This document shows, one piece after another, positions 16,098-25,103 of a stretch of DNA of 64,000 nucleotides. The notes beneath the pieces were generated by a model, which saw nothing but the letters and a program-made list of their open reading frames with translations, searched no databases and had not been told where the DNA came from. A program made the position numbers and the translations under genes. The stretch comes from Herbidospora daliensis (GTDB lineage Bacteria; Actinomycetota; Actinomycetes; Streptosporangiales; Streptosporangiaceae), in assembly GCF_001570585.1 (NCBI RefSeq), contig NZ_BBXF01000002.1, positions 1,062,898-1,126,897 on the forward strand, given 5' to 3'. Position 1 is the first letter of the stretch. Every line of letters begins with the position of its first letter.

Positions 16098-17644
16098 CAC
16101 TGACCGACGAAGAGAAGACGACCGGGAACGGCGGCCCCGCGGGGCTGGGCGTGGTCGGCTGGCTGCGCTGGGGCTGGCGGGTGCTCACCTCGATGCGCAC
16201 CGCCCTCATCCTGCTGTTCCTGCTGGCTCTGGCCTCCGTGCCCGGGTCGCTCTACCCGCAGCGCGGGGTCGATCCGGGGGCGGTCGCCCGCTACTTCCAG
16301 AACGATCCGACGAAGGCCGAGTGGCTCGACCGGTTCTCCCTGTTCGACGTCTTCACCTCGCCCTGGTTCGCGGCGATCTACCTGCTGCTGTTCCTGTCGC
16401 TGATCGGCTGCGTGCTGCCGCGCACGATGGTGCACCTGAAGGAGATGCGGCGCACGCCGCCGCCCGCGCCGCGCAACCTGTCGCGGCTGCCGCACCATGC
16501 CGACATCGAGGGCGACCTCGCCTCGGCCGAGGCCTACCTGCGGTCGAAGCGCTGGCGGGTGGTCACCGGCGACGGCTGGGTGTCGGCCGAGAAGGGGCAC
16601 CTGCGCGAGACCGGCAACCTGCTCTTCCACGTCGCGCTGCTGGTGCTGCTGGTCGCCGTCGGGGTGGGCGGGCTGTTCGGCTACCGGGGCAACGTGCTCG
16701 TCGTCGAGGGCGACGGGTTCGCGAACACGGTGGCCGCCTACGACCGTTATCTGCCCGGGTCGCAGGTGTCGCCCGAGGACCTGCAGCCGTTCTCGTTCAC
16801 GCTCAAGGACTTCCAGGCGAGCTACGTCGGGCCCGGCCACGAGAAGCAGGGCCAGCCGCTCGACTACTTCGCCAAGCTCGCCGTGCAGGATTCGCCGAGC
16901 TCGCCGGAGCGCGAGTTCACCCTCCGGGTCAACGAGCCGCTGGAGGCCGACGGCGCGCTGACGTACCTGATCGGGCACGGCTACGCCCCCACGTTCCGGA
17001 TCACCGGCGGCGACGGCAAGGTCGCCTTCGAGGGCGCGGTGCCGTGCCTGGTGAACGACACCTCGAACTACGAGTCGGAATGCGTCATCAAGGTGCCCGA
17101 CGCGGCCCCCGACCAGCTGGCGTTCCTCGGCCGGTTCCTGCCCTCCACGGCGCCGAGCGGCACCGAGTGGTTGTCGGTGTTCCCGGCCGCGGTCAACCCG
17201 ACCGTGCAGATCTGGCCGTTCAAGGGCGACCTGGGTCTCGACGCGGGAACCCCTCAGTCGGTGTACGACCTGAGCGGCCACCAGAACCTCAAGCCGCTCG
17301 GCCAGATGACCGCCTCGCCCAAGCCGATGGCCGTCGGCGACGCCGTCGACCTGCCCGACGGGGCGGGGAAGATCGAGTTCACCGGTGTGAAGGAGTGGAT
17401 CACCCTCCAGACCACCTACGACCCCGGCCGGTTCCCGGCCCTGCTCGCCTCCGGCGCCGCCATCCTCGGCCTGCTGCTGTCCCTGCTCATCCACCGCCGC
17501 CGCGTCTGGGTGCGCGTAAGGGACGGAGGGGTCACGGTGGGAGGATTGACCCGCACCGAGGGCGGAGACTTCGGCGAGGAGTTCGCCGAGCTGACGAAAG
17601 CCCTGGAACACCACGCTCGCGCAGAGGTGAAGGATGTCTCCTGA
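16094..17644 (+). CDS. resB: Cytochrome c maturation protein ResB (Ccs1)
   Basis: 516 aa from ATG 16094; the open frame further upstream is ccdA read in another frame. Three N-terminal membrane helices (including TALILLFLLALASVPGSLYP and WFAAIYLLLFLSLIGCVLP), a large extracytoplasmic domain (about 210-430) and a last helix (FPALLASGAAILGLLLSLLI) match the ResB/Ccs1 family. With CcsB it forms the system II haem synthetase that transfers haem to apocytochrome c. It overlaps ccdA by 4 and ccsB by 11 bases. Confidence 0.95.
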   Translation: MTLTDEEKTTGNGGPAGLGVVGWLRWGWRVLTSMRTALILLFLLALASVPGSLYPQRGVDPGAVARYFQNDPTKAEWLDRFSLFDVFTSPWFAAIYLLLFLSLIGCVLPRTMVHLKEMRRTPPPAPRNLSRLPHHADIEGDLASAEAYLRSKRWRVVTGDGWVSAEKGHLRETGNLLFHVALLVLLVAVGVGGLFGYRGNVLVVEGDGFANTVAAYDRYLPGSQVSPEDLQPFSFTLKDFQASYVGPGHEKQGQPLDYFAKLAVQDSPSSPEREFTLRVNEPLEADGALTYLIGHGYAPTFRITGGDGKVAFEGAVPCLVNDTSNYESECVIKVPDAAPDQLAFLGRFLPSTAPSGTEWLSVFPAAVNPTVQIWPFKGDLGLDAGTPQSVYDLSGHQNLKPLGQMTASPKPMAVGDAVDLPDGAGKIEFTGVKEWITLQTTYDPGRFPALLASGAAILGLLLSLLIHRRRVWVRVRDGGVTVGGLTRTEGGDFGEEFAELTKALEHHARAEVKDVS

Positions 17645-18557
17645 TCGTTTGGCCACGTTGAGCGACCAGCTCGTGCTGGCCGCCATTCTGCTCTACCTGG
17701 CCGCGATGATCGGCTACGCCCTGGAGCTGGCCTTCGGCCGGGTCACCGAGACGGTGAAGGAACGCCGCCTGGCGACCGTCGGCGGGCCGTCCGACGACCT
17801 GCCCGACCCCGAGCCCACGCCGGAGCCGGCGTCATGGGCCCCCAAGGCGGGTCTCATCGGCACCGCCGCCATGTGGCTCGGCTGGGTCGCCAACGTGTCG
17901 GCCACGCTCACGCGCGGCCTCGCGGTCGGCCGCTGGCCGTGGGGCAACATGTACGAGTTCGTCGTCGCCATGCTGCTCGCGGCCGTGACGGTGTTCCTGC
18001 TGCTCCAGCTGCGCTACCCGGTGCGCTTCCTCGGCGCGTTCGTCGGCGTGGTCGCGGCGATCGGCCTCGGCTTCGCGGTCCGTGTGCTCTACACGCAGGC
18101 CGGCCCGGTCGTGCCCGCGCTCGACTCGTACTGGGTGGCCATCCACGTCACCGCCGCCGTCGCGGCCAGCGGCCTGTTCATCGTCGGCGCCGCCGCCGCG
18201 GGGCTGTTCCTGGTGCGCAAGGAGGGCCCGTCGCGGCTGCCGTCGCGCGCCGACCTCGAACGCCTCGCCCACCGGGTCATCGTCATCGCGTTCCCGGTCT
18301 GGACGTTCGCCGTCATCTCGGGCGCGCTCTGGGCCGACAAGGCGTGGGGCCGCTACTGGGGCTGGGACCCGAAGGAGGTCTGGGCGTTCATCACCTGGGT
18401 GGCCTACGCCGCCTACCTGCACGCCCGCGCGACCGCCGGCTGGAAGGGCAAGGCCGCGATGATCGTGTCGCTGATCGCGTTCGCCTGCCTGATGTTCAAC
18501 CTCGTCGGCGTGAACATCTTCATCGGCGGCCTGCACTCGTACGCGGACGTGAAATAG
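17634..18557 (+). CDS. ccsB: Cytochrome c haem-handling protein CcsB (CcsA family)
   Basis: 307 aa from ATG 17634. About eight membrane helices. The tryptophan-rich haem-handling WWD motif is intact (WGRYWGWDPKEVWAFITW), with conserved histidines in VAIHVTAA and GGLHSYADVK. It exports haem and ligates it to apocytochrome c together with ResB. The resulting c-type cytochromes would serve the menaquinol oxidase branch, linking this operon to the haem genes upstream. Confidence 0.96.
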   Translation: MSPDRLATLSDQLVLAAILLYLAAMIGYALELAFGRVTETVKERRLATVGGPSDDLPDPEPTPEPASWAPKAGLIGTAAMWLGWVANVSATLTRGLAVGRWPWGNMYEFVVAMLLAAVTVFLLLQLRYPVRFLGAFVGVVAAIGLGFAVRVLYTQAGPVVPALDSYWVAIHVTAAVAASGLFIVGAAAAGLFLVRKEGPSRLPSRADLERLAHRVIVIAFPVWTFAVISGALWADKAWGRYWGWDPKEVWAFITWVAYAAYLHARATAGWKGKAAMIVSLIAFACLMFNLVGVNIFIGGLHSYADVK

Positions 18558-18590
18558 CGAGACGCGGTCGGCCGAAGGCCGGCCGTGTCT

Positions 18591-18887
18591 CTAGTCTTCG
18601 TCGCGCAGCTTGCGCTCAAGGCTGCGCAGGAAGTCGGGGTCGTCGTCAGGACCCCTCGGCGCCTCGGGAGGCGGCGAGGGGAGCAGGTTCTGTCCGGGGG
18701 TGATCGGTTCGGGCACCGGCCGCCCGGCGAGCAGCCACAACACTCCGCCCATCGCCGGAATCATCACGACCAGAACCCACGCGGCCTTGGGGAGGGTCCG
18801 CACGATCTCCGGGGGAGTGGTGATGACGTCGAAGAGGCAGTAGAGCCAGAAGGCCAGCAACGCCAGGCCGACAACCACGTTCGCCAT
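18591..18887 (-). CDS. Small PLDc_N-type membrane protein
   Basis: 98 aa from ATG 18887; an ATG at 18905 is the alternative. Two membrane helices (VVGLALLAFWLYCLFDVITT and AAWVLVVMIPAMGGVLWLLA) form the phospholipase-D N-terminal (PLDc_N) domain. A charged Pro-rich tail (RGPDDDPDFLRSLERKLRDE) follows. There is no phospholipase domain, so it is not an enzyme; such proteins are thought to be membrane-anchoring or regulatory. It is convergent with ccsB. Confidence 0.75.
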   Translation of the reverse strand: MANVVVGLALLAFWLYCLFDVITTPPEIVRTLPKAAWVLVVMIPAMGGVLWLLAGRPVPEPITPGQNLLPSPPPEAPRGPDDDPDFLRSLERKLRDED

Positions 18888-19022
18888 TCCAACACGGTAT
18901 GCCATCCCGTGGCCTGATCGTGTTGCGTCTTGCATAGCGACCGACGAAGCGGGATGACTCGGGCTAGACGGGCATCGTACGCTGCATCGGTACAGCACCT
19001 TCCCGACTAAAAGAGAGGTGCG

Positions 19023-19898
19023 ATGGCGCAGCAGGGCGACAGGGGCCGCCACCGGCGAGGGAATCGGTGGTGGCAGCGGAGCCACGCAGGGGCCAGCTAC
19101 GTCTCCCGTCGTGGGGCGGAGGCGACGCAGGAACGCATCGAAACAGTGGTCACCGACAGATGGGCGGACGCCCCCAGGGCCGTCGAGACCCCGGTGACCG
19201 CCCCGGTCGTCGACCGTCCGCAGTACACCTGGCGCGACTTCGAGCTGGACGACCAGCCCGCCCGCGCCGAACCGCACCACCCCGACAGCCCCGACTACCG
19301 CGACGGCCGCCGCAACTGCGGCGCCCTGGAGACGATCCTCTACCGGCAGTGGGACGCCATGGACGGCCCGCCGCCCCCCGACGTCATCCGCGCCGTCGAC
19401 AGCCTGGCCCGGTTGCCCGACCGCCTGAAGGAGATGCTGGCGGTCGGCCTCGACGGCATCTACGTCGGCCCCGGCGGCGTCCCGGACCTGGACGACATGG
19501 GCTACCTGCGGGGCGCCCCGCTCCCCAGCGGCCGCGCGACCTGGGACATCTGCGCCGGCGCGTACGGCGACCGGAAGATCGTCGTCGGCGACCGCCCCAG
19601 CCCGACGCCCGATGTGATGATGCACGAAGTCGGTCATGCGCTGGACGACGTGGACTCCCGTCCGGGAGAGTGGGTCTCGGACTCACCCGAGTTCGCCGCC
19701 CTCTACGACGAGTGCATCCCCCATCTGGCCTCGGCCTTCCACAAGCAGTCCGGAGAACTCGGCCGCAAGGAGTTCTTCGCCGACGCCTTCGCCGCCATCG
19801 CGTCGAGGCAGCGTCCCGCCCTGATAGACATGCTGGGCGGCGACACCCGCACGGCCCTCAACGTCATGCTCTTCTTCAACAGGCGCTACGGAATCTAG
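19023..19898 (+). CDS. Putative zinc metallopeptidase (lethal-factor-like HEVGH)
   Basis: 291 aa from ATG 19023, with an AGAGAGGTG ribosome site. The zinc-binding HEVGH motif is at 201-205 and a third-ligand candidate is E250 in RKEFFADAFAA, the spacing of the gluzincin fold seen in lethal-factor-like (ATLF/M34) domains. The first 100 residues are hydrophilic and Arg/Pro-rich with an NCGALETILYRQWDAMDGPP segment. There is no signal peptide or membrane helix, so export by a leaderless route or intracellular action is possible. A 79-aa acidic gene follows after 12 bases. Confidence 0.7.
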   Translation: MAQQGDRGRHRRGNRWWQRSHAGASYVSRRGAEATQERIETVVTDRWADAPRAVETPVTAPVVDRPQYTWRDFELDDQPARAEPHHPDSPDYRDGRRNCGALETILYRQWDAMDGPPPPDVIRAVDSLARLPDRLKEMLAVGLDGIYVGPGGVPDLDDMGYLRGAPLPSGRATWDICAGAYGDRKIVVGDRPSPTPDVMMHEVGHALDDVDSRPGEWVSDSPEFAALYDECIPHLASAFHKQSGELGRKEFFADAFAAIASRQRPALIDMLGGDTRTALNVMLFFNRRYGI

Positions 19899-19910
19899 GT
19901 AGGTCTCCTG

Positions 19911-20150
19911 ATGTTCGTGATCCGGCTCGCTGACGGCACGCTGCGGGTCCCGCAGTCGTTGACCAGCGACGACGGCCGCCTGATCGGCAACGCGTATGTC
20001 GAGATAGCGCCCGGCGAGCCGGACTACGACCAGTGGCTGGAGGAGTCCATCACCGAAGAAGAAGAAGCCGACCGCCGCAGAAGATGGCAAGAAGAGAACG
20101 ACGCTCTAGAACAAGAATTCCTAGCCTTCAAGGCCGAACAAGAAAAATAA
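19911..20150 (+). CDS. Small acidic protein beside metallopeptidase
   Basis: 79 aa from ATG 19911. The N-terminal half is strand-rich (FVIRLADGTLRVPQSLTSDD), and the C-terminal half is a strongly charged helix (EESITEEEEADRRRRWQEEN). No family is recognised. It lies 12 bases after the metallopeptidase gene and is probably co-transcribed. Size, acidity and position suit an inhibitor or immunity partner of the peptidase, which is inference only. The last codons are AT-richer than the neighbourhood. Confidence 0.65.
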   Translation: MFVIRLADGTLRVPQSLTSDDGRLIGNAYVEIAPGEPDYDQWLEESITEEEEADRRRRWQEENDALEQEFLAFKAEQEK

Positions 20151-20498
20151 GCCCCAGGCGCCAGTGCAATTTCACATGCCACAAATGGTCAAATCTTAAA
20201 TTATTCAGGCCAGGCGGGCCAAATATCCAGGCCAGATTCATGAATTGCCGCAGCGCGCCGGCGTCTGGACTGAGGAGCGCAGGGGAGCGAAGCGACCCGG
20301 AGCGACGAGGGAAGACGCCGGATATAAGCGCGAGGACCCCGCGCCGAAGGCGCGGCAAAGACACTGCGAGCCAGAACCTGCCGCGCCGTAGGCGCGTCCC
20401 CCGCCGTTTCTTCTCTCGGCGCCGTAGGTGCCCCGGGAAAAGAAAAAGGCGCGGCTCCCAGGTTCTGGCCGCGCCTCTCTGCTTCTTCCCGTGAAGCT
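20151..20498. other. Structured non-coding region
   Basis: No convincing gene is present in this 348-base gap. The first 80 bases are AT-rich. Then comes a 9-bp inverted repeat (CCGGCGTCT at 20258 and AGACGCCGG at 20313) around a purine-rich loop. Three small hairpins follow at 20339-20355, 20382-20396 and 20418-20432, each GCGCC-N3-GG-type. The bases at 20370-20387 can also pair with 20448-20469, inside the bldC terminator. Confidence 0.6.
20437..20475 (-). terminator. Rho-independent terminator of bldC
   Basis: On the minus strand an 8-bp stem (GGCGCGGC with GCCGCGCC) encloses a 12-base loop and is followed by TTTTTCTTTT. It begins 24 bases after the bldC stop. Confidence 0.85.
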
Positions 20499-20705
20499 CT
20501 ACCCGTTCGGCTTGTCGGCCGTCAGGACGTCTTCTCCACGGAGAAGGGCGTGCACTTCCGACTCGCGGAAACGCCGGTGCCCTCCGGGGGTACGGATGCT
20601 GCTGATTCGCCCCGCCGCGGCCCAGCGAGTCACGGTCTTCGGGTCGACCCGGAAGAGGGCGGCAACCTCTCCAGGGGTCAGCAGTCGCTCGCTGCTACTC
20701 TCCAC
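20499..20705 (-). CDS. bldC: MerR-family developmental regulator BldC
   Basis: 68 aa from GTG 20705. A ribosome site AGGGGGAG precedes this start and the length equals Streptomyces BldC, so the ATG at 20723 is rejected. The whole protein is one winged helix (LLTPGEVAALFRVDPKTVTR, WAAAGRISSIRTPGGHRRF). BldC binds direct repeats cooperatively and holds back early entry into sporulation in Streptomyces. It is single, monocistronic and ends in a strong terminator. Together with bldN it points to a sporulating host. Confidence 0.9.
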   Translation of the reverse strand: MESSSERLLTPGEVAALFRVDPKTVTRWAAAGRISSIRTPGGHRRFRESEVHALLRGEDVLTADKPNG

Positions 20706-20963
20706 AATCTCTCCCCCTCGCATCCCGCGTCATGCAGCGGGCGGACAGGTAACCAGTGTGCCGAGCGAAGCCTGATTTATCCGTGGTTTTCAGAGAAGAT
20801 CACGGGATGTTACCGGCTCAGTGCCCGATTGTTATATGATAGAGCCTCTTTGGGGCGCTCATGGGTGTTTCTTTACGAAAGCGCCGTGATGGGCACACTA
20901 GCAGCGCTCGTGCCGGATGCGAAGAGAGTCCGCCATACGGGACAGTGACGTAACCTCTACGGC

Positions 20964-21170
20964 GTGCATCCGGTAATCATCTACACCCTGTCCCGCCTGG
21001 GCCTGTTCGCCGTCGCCCTGGGCGTCCTCTATCTGCTGGGTCTGCGGACCTACGTGTTGCTCGCAGTGGCCGTGTTGCTGAGCGGGCTCGCCAGTTACGT
21101 TCTGCTGTCGAAGCAGCGGGACGCGGTCAGCGAGAAGATCAGCGACAAGAGGCGCCAGCCCGAGGGCTAG
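20964..21170 (+). CDS. DUF4229 small membrane protein
   Basis: 68 aa from GTG 20964. Two membrane helices (IIYTLSRLGLFAVALGVLYL and YVLLAVAVLLSGLASYVLLS) are followed by a basic cytoplasmic tail (QRDAVSEKISDKRRQ). This is the usual DUF4229 shape; the function is unknown. In many actinobacteria it lies near menaquinone-synthesis genes, and here menG is 1.3 kb downstream. Its TAG abuts the stop of the next, opposing gene. Confidence 0.8.
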   Translation: MHPVIIYTLSRLGLFAVALGVLYLLGLRTYVLLAVAVLLSGLASYVLLSKQRDAVSEKISDKRRQPEG

Positions 21171-22385
21171 TCAGGGCATCGGGAACATTCCGACTCGGGC
21201 ATGGTACTCGTGCCCGAGCTTCGTGGTGTCGCTTCCCACCAAAAGCCCCTTCTTTACCGGGAGAAAGGCCTTCACCCCGATTCCTCTCTCTCGGCCGGGA
21301 TTGAACCCGAGCGCCATTCCAGTACGTGGATGGAGCGCCGCGATGCCCTCTCGCGCGACCGCTCCCGGGCCCGCGGAGTCGTTTCCCAGCGGGTTGTCCA
21401 TCCACCGTTGGTGGCCCCCCACGTAAACGGCCGCGCCGGTGACGGCGACGCTGTAGAGCGAATCGCCACCCGTGTGGTTCACCCATGTCGGCTTCACGTT
21501 CGCGCCTTTCGCGTACGTCTCGAAGCGCGCCGCGGTGTCGCAGAGTTTCCCCGTCTTCGGGGCCGCGCCTCCGGTGGTGACGACCACGAAATAGGAGCCG
21601 TCGGGGGAGACATCGAGGCCGCGTACATAGGAGGGAAATCCGTCGCGGCAATGGGGGGCGTAGGCATTGGTGCGCCAGCGGGCGACCTTGCCGGTCTTCA
21701 GATCGATCTGGCCGAGTTGGTCGCGTGGCTGGCCGCCGAGGGTGGTGAACGAGCCGTCGAGAATCAGCCGGTCTTTCGTCGCCGCCATCGCGTGGACCTT
21801 CGGGTCGCCTTCTGACCGGCCGCCGCCGACGGCGACGGTGAACGACGGGTCGACGGCTCCGGTCGCGGCGTCGAGGCGGGCCAGGGCGGTGCGCTGGGCA
21901 CGGCCGATGTGGGAGAAGTCGCCGCCGACGTAGAGGTGGGCGCCCCGGCGTACAAGAGAGGTGATCTCGCCGCCGTAGGCGGCGCCACCGAACGACGCGA
22001 TCGGGACCCCGGACGGGACGGAGAACGCGGCGAGGCCCCGGGAGAAGGAGCCGCCGGCGTAGACCGTGCCGTCGGCGCCGGCCGCGAGCGTGTTGACGGC
22101 GCCGTCGAGGAAGGGGGCGAAGGGGGAGATGCGGCCGGTCGTCAGGTCGAAGGCGAAGAGGTTGGTGCGGCGCAGGGTGGACGTGCCCGACTTCACCGAG
22201 GAGAACTCGCCGCCGACCACCACGGTGTTCCCCACCAGCGCGAACGCGTTGACGATCCCGTCTAAGACATGGGGGGTGTGGTTCACCGGATTCGGCGACA
22301 CGACCGAGGGATGACGGATGCCCGCCCAGGCCGGGGTGGCCACGAGCGCGAGAGCGCTTACTGTGATCATGAATCTGGCACGCAT
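21171..22385 (-). CDS. Secreted beta-propeller-like protein
   Basis: 404 aa from ATG 22385. A Sec signal peptide (MITVSALALVATPAWA) precedes the mature part. Repeating blades carry the pattern VxGGxFxxV followed by LxxFDLTTG (VVVGGEFSSV, VYAGGSFSRG, LYVGGDFSHI, LILDGSFTTL, VYVGGHQRWM). These are delta-60-like propeller repeats. There are no catalytic residues, so it is probably an extracellular binding or structural protein. Single gene, convergent with DUF4229. Confidence 0.8.
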   Translation of the reverse strand: MRARFMITVSALALVATPAWAGIRHPSVVSPNPVNHTPHVLDGIVNAFALVGNTVVVGGEFSSVKSGTSTLRRTNLFAFDLTTGRISPFAPFLDGAVNTLAAGADGTVYAGGSFSRGLAAFSVPSGVPIASFGGAAYGGEITSLVRRGAHLYVGGDFSHIGRAQRTALARLDAATGAVDPSFTVAVGGGRSEGDPKVHAMAATKDRLILDGSFTTLGGQPRDQLGQIDLKTGKVARWRTNAYAPHCRDGFPSYVRGLDVSPDGSYFVVVTTGGAAPKTGKLCDTAARFETYAKGANVKPTWVNHTGGDSLYSVAVTGAAVYVGGHQRWMDNPLGNDSAGPGAVAREGIAALHPRTGMALGFNPGRERGIGVKAFLPVKKGLLVGSDTTKLGHEYHARVGMFPMP

Positions 22386-22485
22386 GGCCAAGTCCTAGCA
22401 GACGCAGAGTAATCAACGCACTACGTTGCGCACATTCGACCGGGCATGGCGTGACGGTGTGTGAGGTCGTCCTAGGCTGGGCACC

Positions 22486-23214
22486 ATGACGCGCGCTTCG
22501 CTGGACAAACAGCCCCATGAGGTCGCGGCCATGTTCGACCGCACGGCCGCGCGCTACGACCTGGTCAACGACGTGCTGTCGCTCGGCCAAGACCGGCTGT
22601 GGCGGCGGGCGACCGCGTCCGCGATCGACGCCGGGCCCGGTGAGCTGGTGCTCGACCTGGCGGCCGGCACCGGCACCTCTACCGACGCGTTCACCCAGCT
22701 TGGGGCGCGTGCCATCGCCTGCGACTTCTCGATCGGCATGCTGCAGACCGGCGTGCGGCGGCGGGGTTCGTCGGGGCTGACCGGCGGGGTCGCGGGTGTG
22801 ACGTTCGTCGCAGGCGACGCGCTGCGGCTGCCGTTCGCCGACGGGGTCTTCGACGCGGTCACGATCTCGTTCGGGCTGCGCAACGTCGCCGACACCCGGC
22901 AGGCGCTGGAGGAGATGCTGCGGGTGACCCGTCCCGGCGGGCGGCTCGTGGTGTGCGAGTTCTCCCGGCCGAAGCCGAAGGCGTTCGACACGATCTACAC
23001 GCAGTATCTGATGCGCCTGCTGCCGGTGGTGGCCCGCACGGTCAGCTCCAACCCCGACTCCTACGAATACCTCGCCGAGTCCATCCGCGACTGGCACGAC
23101 CAGAAGAGCCTCGCGGCGGTCGTCCAGAGCGCGGGGTGGAAGCGGGTGGCGTGGCGTGACCTGAGCATGGGGATCGTGGCGCTGCACCGGGGTGTCCGAC
23201 CGGAAAAGTCATGA
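22486..23214 (+). CDS. menG: Demethylmenaquinone methyltransferase
   Basis: 242 aa from ATG 22486. The UbiE/MenG signature is complete: [23 protein letters not shown] motif [16 protein letters not shown], and [19 protein letters not shown]. It performs the last step of menaquinone synthesis, methylation of demethylmenaquinone. The prenyl reductase, complex I and a prenyl synthase follow, so quinone synthesis and use are grouped. The 210-base gap downstream carries its own promoter and a Rex operator for the next genes. Confidence 0.93.
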   Translation: MTRASLDKQPHEVAAMFDRTAARYDLVNDVLSLGQDRLWRRATASAIDAGPGELVLDLAAGTGTSTDAFTQLGARAIACDFSIGMLQTGVRRRGSSGLTGGVAGVTFVAGDALRLPFADGVFDAVTISFGLRNVADTRQALEEMLRVTRPGGRLVVCEFSRPKPKAFDTIYTQYLMRLLPVVARTVSSNPDSYEYLAESIRDWHDQKSLAAVVQSAGWKRVAWRDLSMGIVALHRGVRPEKS

Positions 23215-23293
23215 AATTTGCACCGGCGCGCCAGGTAGAACGATGTTTTCGTCACGACTGTGCATGTTTACCCGCCGGTAGGTGTCTACCCCC

Positions 23294-23323
23294 TGACGAA
23301 GGTGTCGGGAGAGGGACTAGACT
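23294..23323 (+). promoter_or_regulatory. Candidate promoter for menJ-nuo operon
   Basis: TGACGA (23294) and TAGACT (23318) are 18 bases apart, a fair match to a vegetative sigma promoter. Transcription would begin near 23330, so the Rex operator at 23338 would lie just inside the transcript and could block elongation. Confidence 0.5.
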
Positions 23324-23337
23324 GCGGCGCGACAAGT

Positions 23338-23355
23338 TTGTGAAGTAGTTCACAA
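23338..23355. promoter_or_regulatory. Rex operator (ROP) before menJ-nuo
   Basis: TTGTGAAGTAGTTCACAA is an exact match to TTGTGAA-N4-TTCACAA, with flanking T and A extending the dyad. It lies 70 bases before the reductase start. Rex control of nuoA-N is known in Streptomyces. Confidence 0.95.
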
Positions 23356-23424
23356 AGGCACGAAAGGCTCAGCCTACACGGTCTGCGGCCCCAAGAAACT
23401 CAAAAGGACAGGACAGGTCCCCTC

Positions 23425-24690
23425 GTGAGCGAGCCAGCCCTTGCGGCCCGGCGGAGCGAGACCGATGCCGACGTGATCGTCGTCGGCGCCGGCCCCGCCG
23501 GATCGACGACCGCGTTTTATCTGGCGCAGTCCGGGCTGTCGGTCCTGTTGCTGGAGAAGACGACCTTCCCCAGGGAGAAGGTCTGCGGCGACGGCCTGAC
23601 CCCCCGCGCGGTCAAGGAACTGCTCGCGATGGGGATCAACGTCGACGCGCCCGGCTGGATCAGGAACAAGGGCCTGCGCGTCGTCGGCGGCGGCCTGTCG
23701 TTCGAGCTCGACTGGCCGGAGCTGTCGAGCTTCCCCGACTTCGGGCTCGTGCGCACGCGCAAGGACTTCGACGTCATCCTGGCCGACAACGCCGTGTCCA
23801 AGGGCGTCACCCTGCTCCAGGGCGTGAACGTGACCGCCCCGGTGATCGACGAGCGCAGCGGCCACGTCGTCGGCGTGAAGACCGCCTCGGGCGACGTCTA
23901 CCGCTCCCGCCTGGTGATCGCGGCCGACGGCAACTCCACCCGCATCTCCCTGGCCATGGGCCTGCACAAGCGCGAAGACCGCCCGATAGGGGTCGCGGTC
24001 CGCACCTATTACACGAGCCCGCGCCACACCGACGACTACCTCGAGACCTGGCTGGAGTTGTGGGACGGCGAACGCCTGCTGCCCGGCTACGGCTGGGTCT
24101 TCGGCGTCGGCGACGGCACCTCCAACGTGGGCCTCGGGCTGCTCAACACCAGTGAGGCGTTCAAGAAGATCGACTACCGCGACCTGCTCCGGCGCTGGAC
24201 CAAGAACATGCCGGCCGAGTGGGGCTTCGTCGAAGAGAACATGGTCGGCCCGATCCGGGGTGCCGCGCTGCCGATGGCCTTCAACCGGCAGCCCCACTAC
24301 ACCCGGGGCCTGGTTCTCGTCGGCGACGCCGGTGGGATGATCAACCCTTTCAACGGCGAGGGCATCGCGTACGCGATGGAGACCGGCCGCATCGCGGCCG
24401 ACGCCGTGGTGACCGCGCTCGCCCAGCCGACCCCCGCCGCGCGCGAGCGGGTCCTGCGGGCCTATCCGCGGATACTCAAAGACGCGTACGGCGGCTATTT
24501 CACCCTGGGCCGGGCCTTCGTCGAGGCGATCGGCAAACCGGGCGTGATGAATATGCTGACGCGGCACGCGCTGCCCCACCCCCGGTTGATGAGGTTCGGC
24601 CTGAAACTCCTGGGCAACCTGACCGACCACGGTGGCGACGCGTCAGACCGGATCATCAACGCCCTGTCGAAGGTCGCGCCGTCGGCATGA
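23425..24690 (+). CDS. FAD-dependent geranylgeranyl/menaquinone reductase (MenJ-like)
   Basis: 421 aa from GTG 23425. An N-terminal FAD-binding Rossmann motif ([20 protein letters not shown]), the [10 protein letters not shown] segment and [20 protein letters not shown] near 290 mark the geranylgeranyl-reductase family. In mycobacteria MenJ, encoded near menG and a prenyl synthase, saturates one isoprene of menaquinone; the same neighbours are here. The partly saturated MK-9 species typical of actinomycetes would be the product, which is an inference. It is the first gene of the Rex-controlled operon, 53 bases before nuoA. Confidence 0.88.
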   Translation: MSEPALAARRSETDADVIVVGAGPAGSTTAFYLAQSGLSVLLLEKTTFPREKVCGDGLTPRAVKELLAMGINVDAPGWIRNKGLRVVGGGLSFELDWPELSSFPDFGLVRTRKDFDVILADNAVSKGVTLLQGVNVTAPVIDERSGHVVGVKTASGDVYRSRLVIAADGNSTRISLAMGLHKREDRPIGVAVRTYYTSPRHTDDYLETWLELWDGERLLPGYGWVFGVGDGTSNVGLGLLNTSEAFKKIDYRDLLRRWTKNMPAEWGFVEENMVGPIRGAALPMAFNRQPHYTRGLVLVGDAGGMINPFNGEGIAYAMETGRIAADAVVTALAQPTPAARERVLRAYPRILKDAYGGYFTLGRAFVEAIGKPGVMNMLTRHALPHPRLMRFGLKLLGNLTDHGGDASDRIINALSKVAPSA

Positions 24691-24743
24691 CACCACTGGA
24701 TCGAAGAATCATGACCACATTCACCGAGAGGACGCCTTAAGCG

Positions 24744-25103
24744 ATGGAGCTCTACGCCCCCATCCTGGTGCTCGCGGTCCTCGGGGCGGGATTCGCCGTC
24801 TTCTCCGTGAGCATCGCCCCGTTCACCGGGCCGAAGAGGTGGAACCGCGCCAAGCTCGACGCGTACGAGTGCGGTATCGACCCCACTCCGCAGCCGATCG
24901 GCGGCGGCCGGTTCCCGCTGAAGTACATGATCACAGCGATGCTCTTCATCGTCTTCGACATCGAGATCATCTTCCTCTACCCGTGGGCCGTGGCCTTCGA
25001 CAAGCTCGGGGTCTTCGGTCTGGTCGAGATGGTGCTGTTCATCGTCACCGTGCTCGTGGCGTACGCCTACGTGTGGCGGCGTCGCGGATTGGACTGGGAC
25101 TAA
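24744..25103 (+). CDS. nuoA: NADH-quinone oxidoreductase subunit A
   Basis: 119 aa from ATG 24744. Three membrane helices. The acidic loop [20 protein letters not shown] with the conserved Cys is the diagnostic quinone-site loop. It is part of the membrane arm at the junction with the hydrophilic arm of complex I. Its TAA overlaps the nuoB ATG. First of fourteen consecutive nuo genes in the standard A-N order. Confidence 0.97.
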   Translation: MELYAPILVLAVLGAGFAVFSVSIAPFTGPKRWNRAKLDAYECGIDPTPQPIGGGRFPLKYMITAMLFIVFDIEIIFLYPWAVAFDKLGVFGLVEMVLFIVTVLVAYAYVWRRRGLDWD

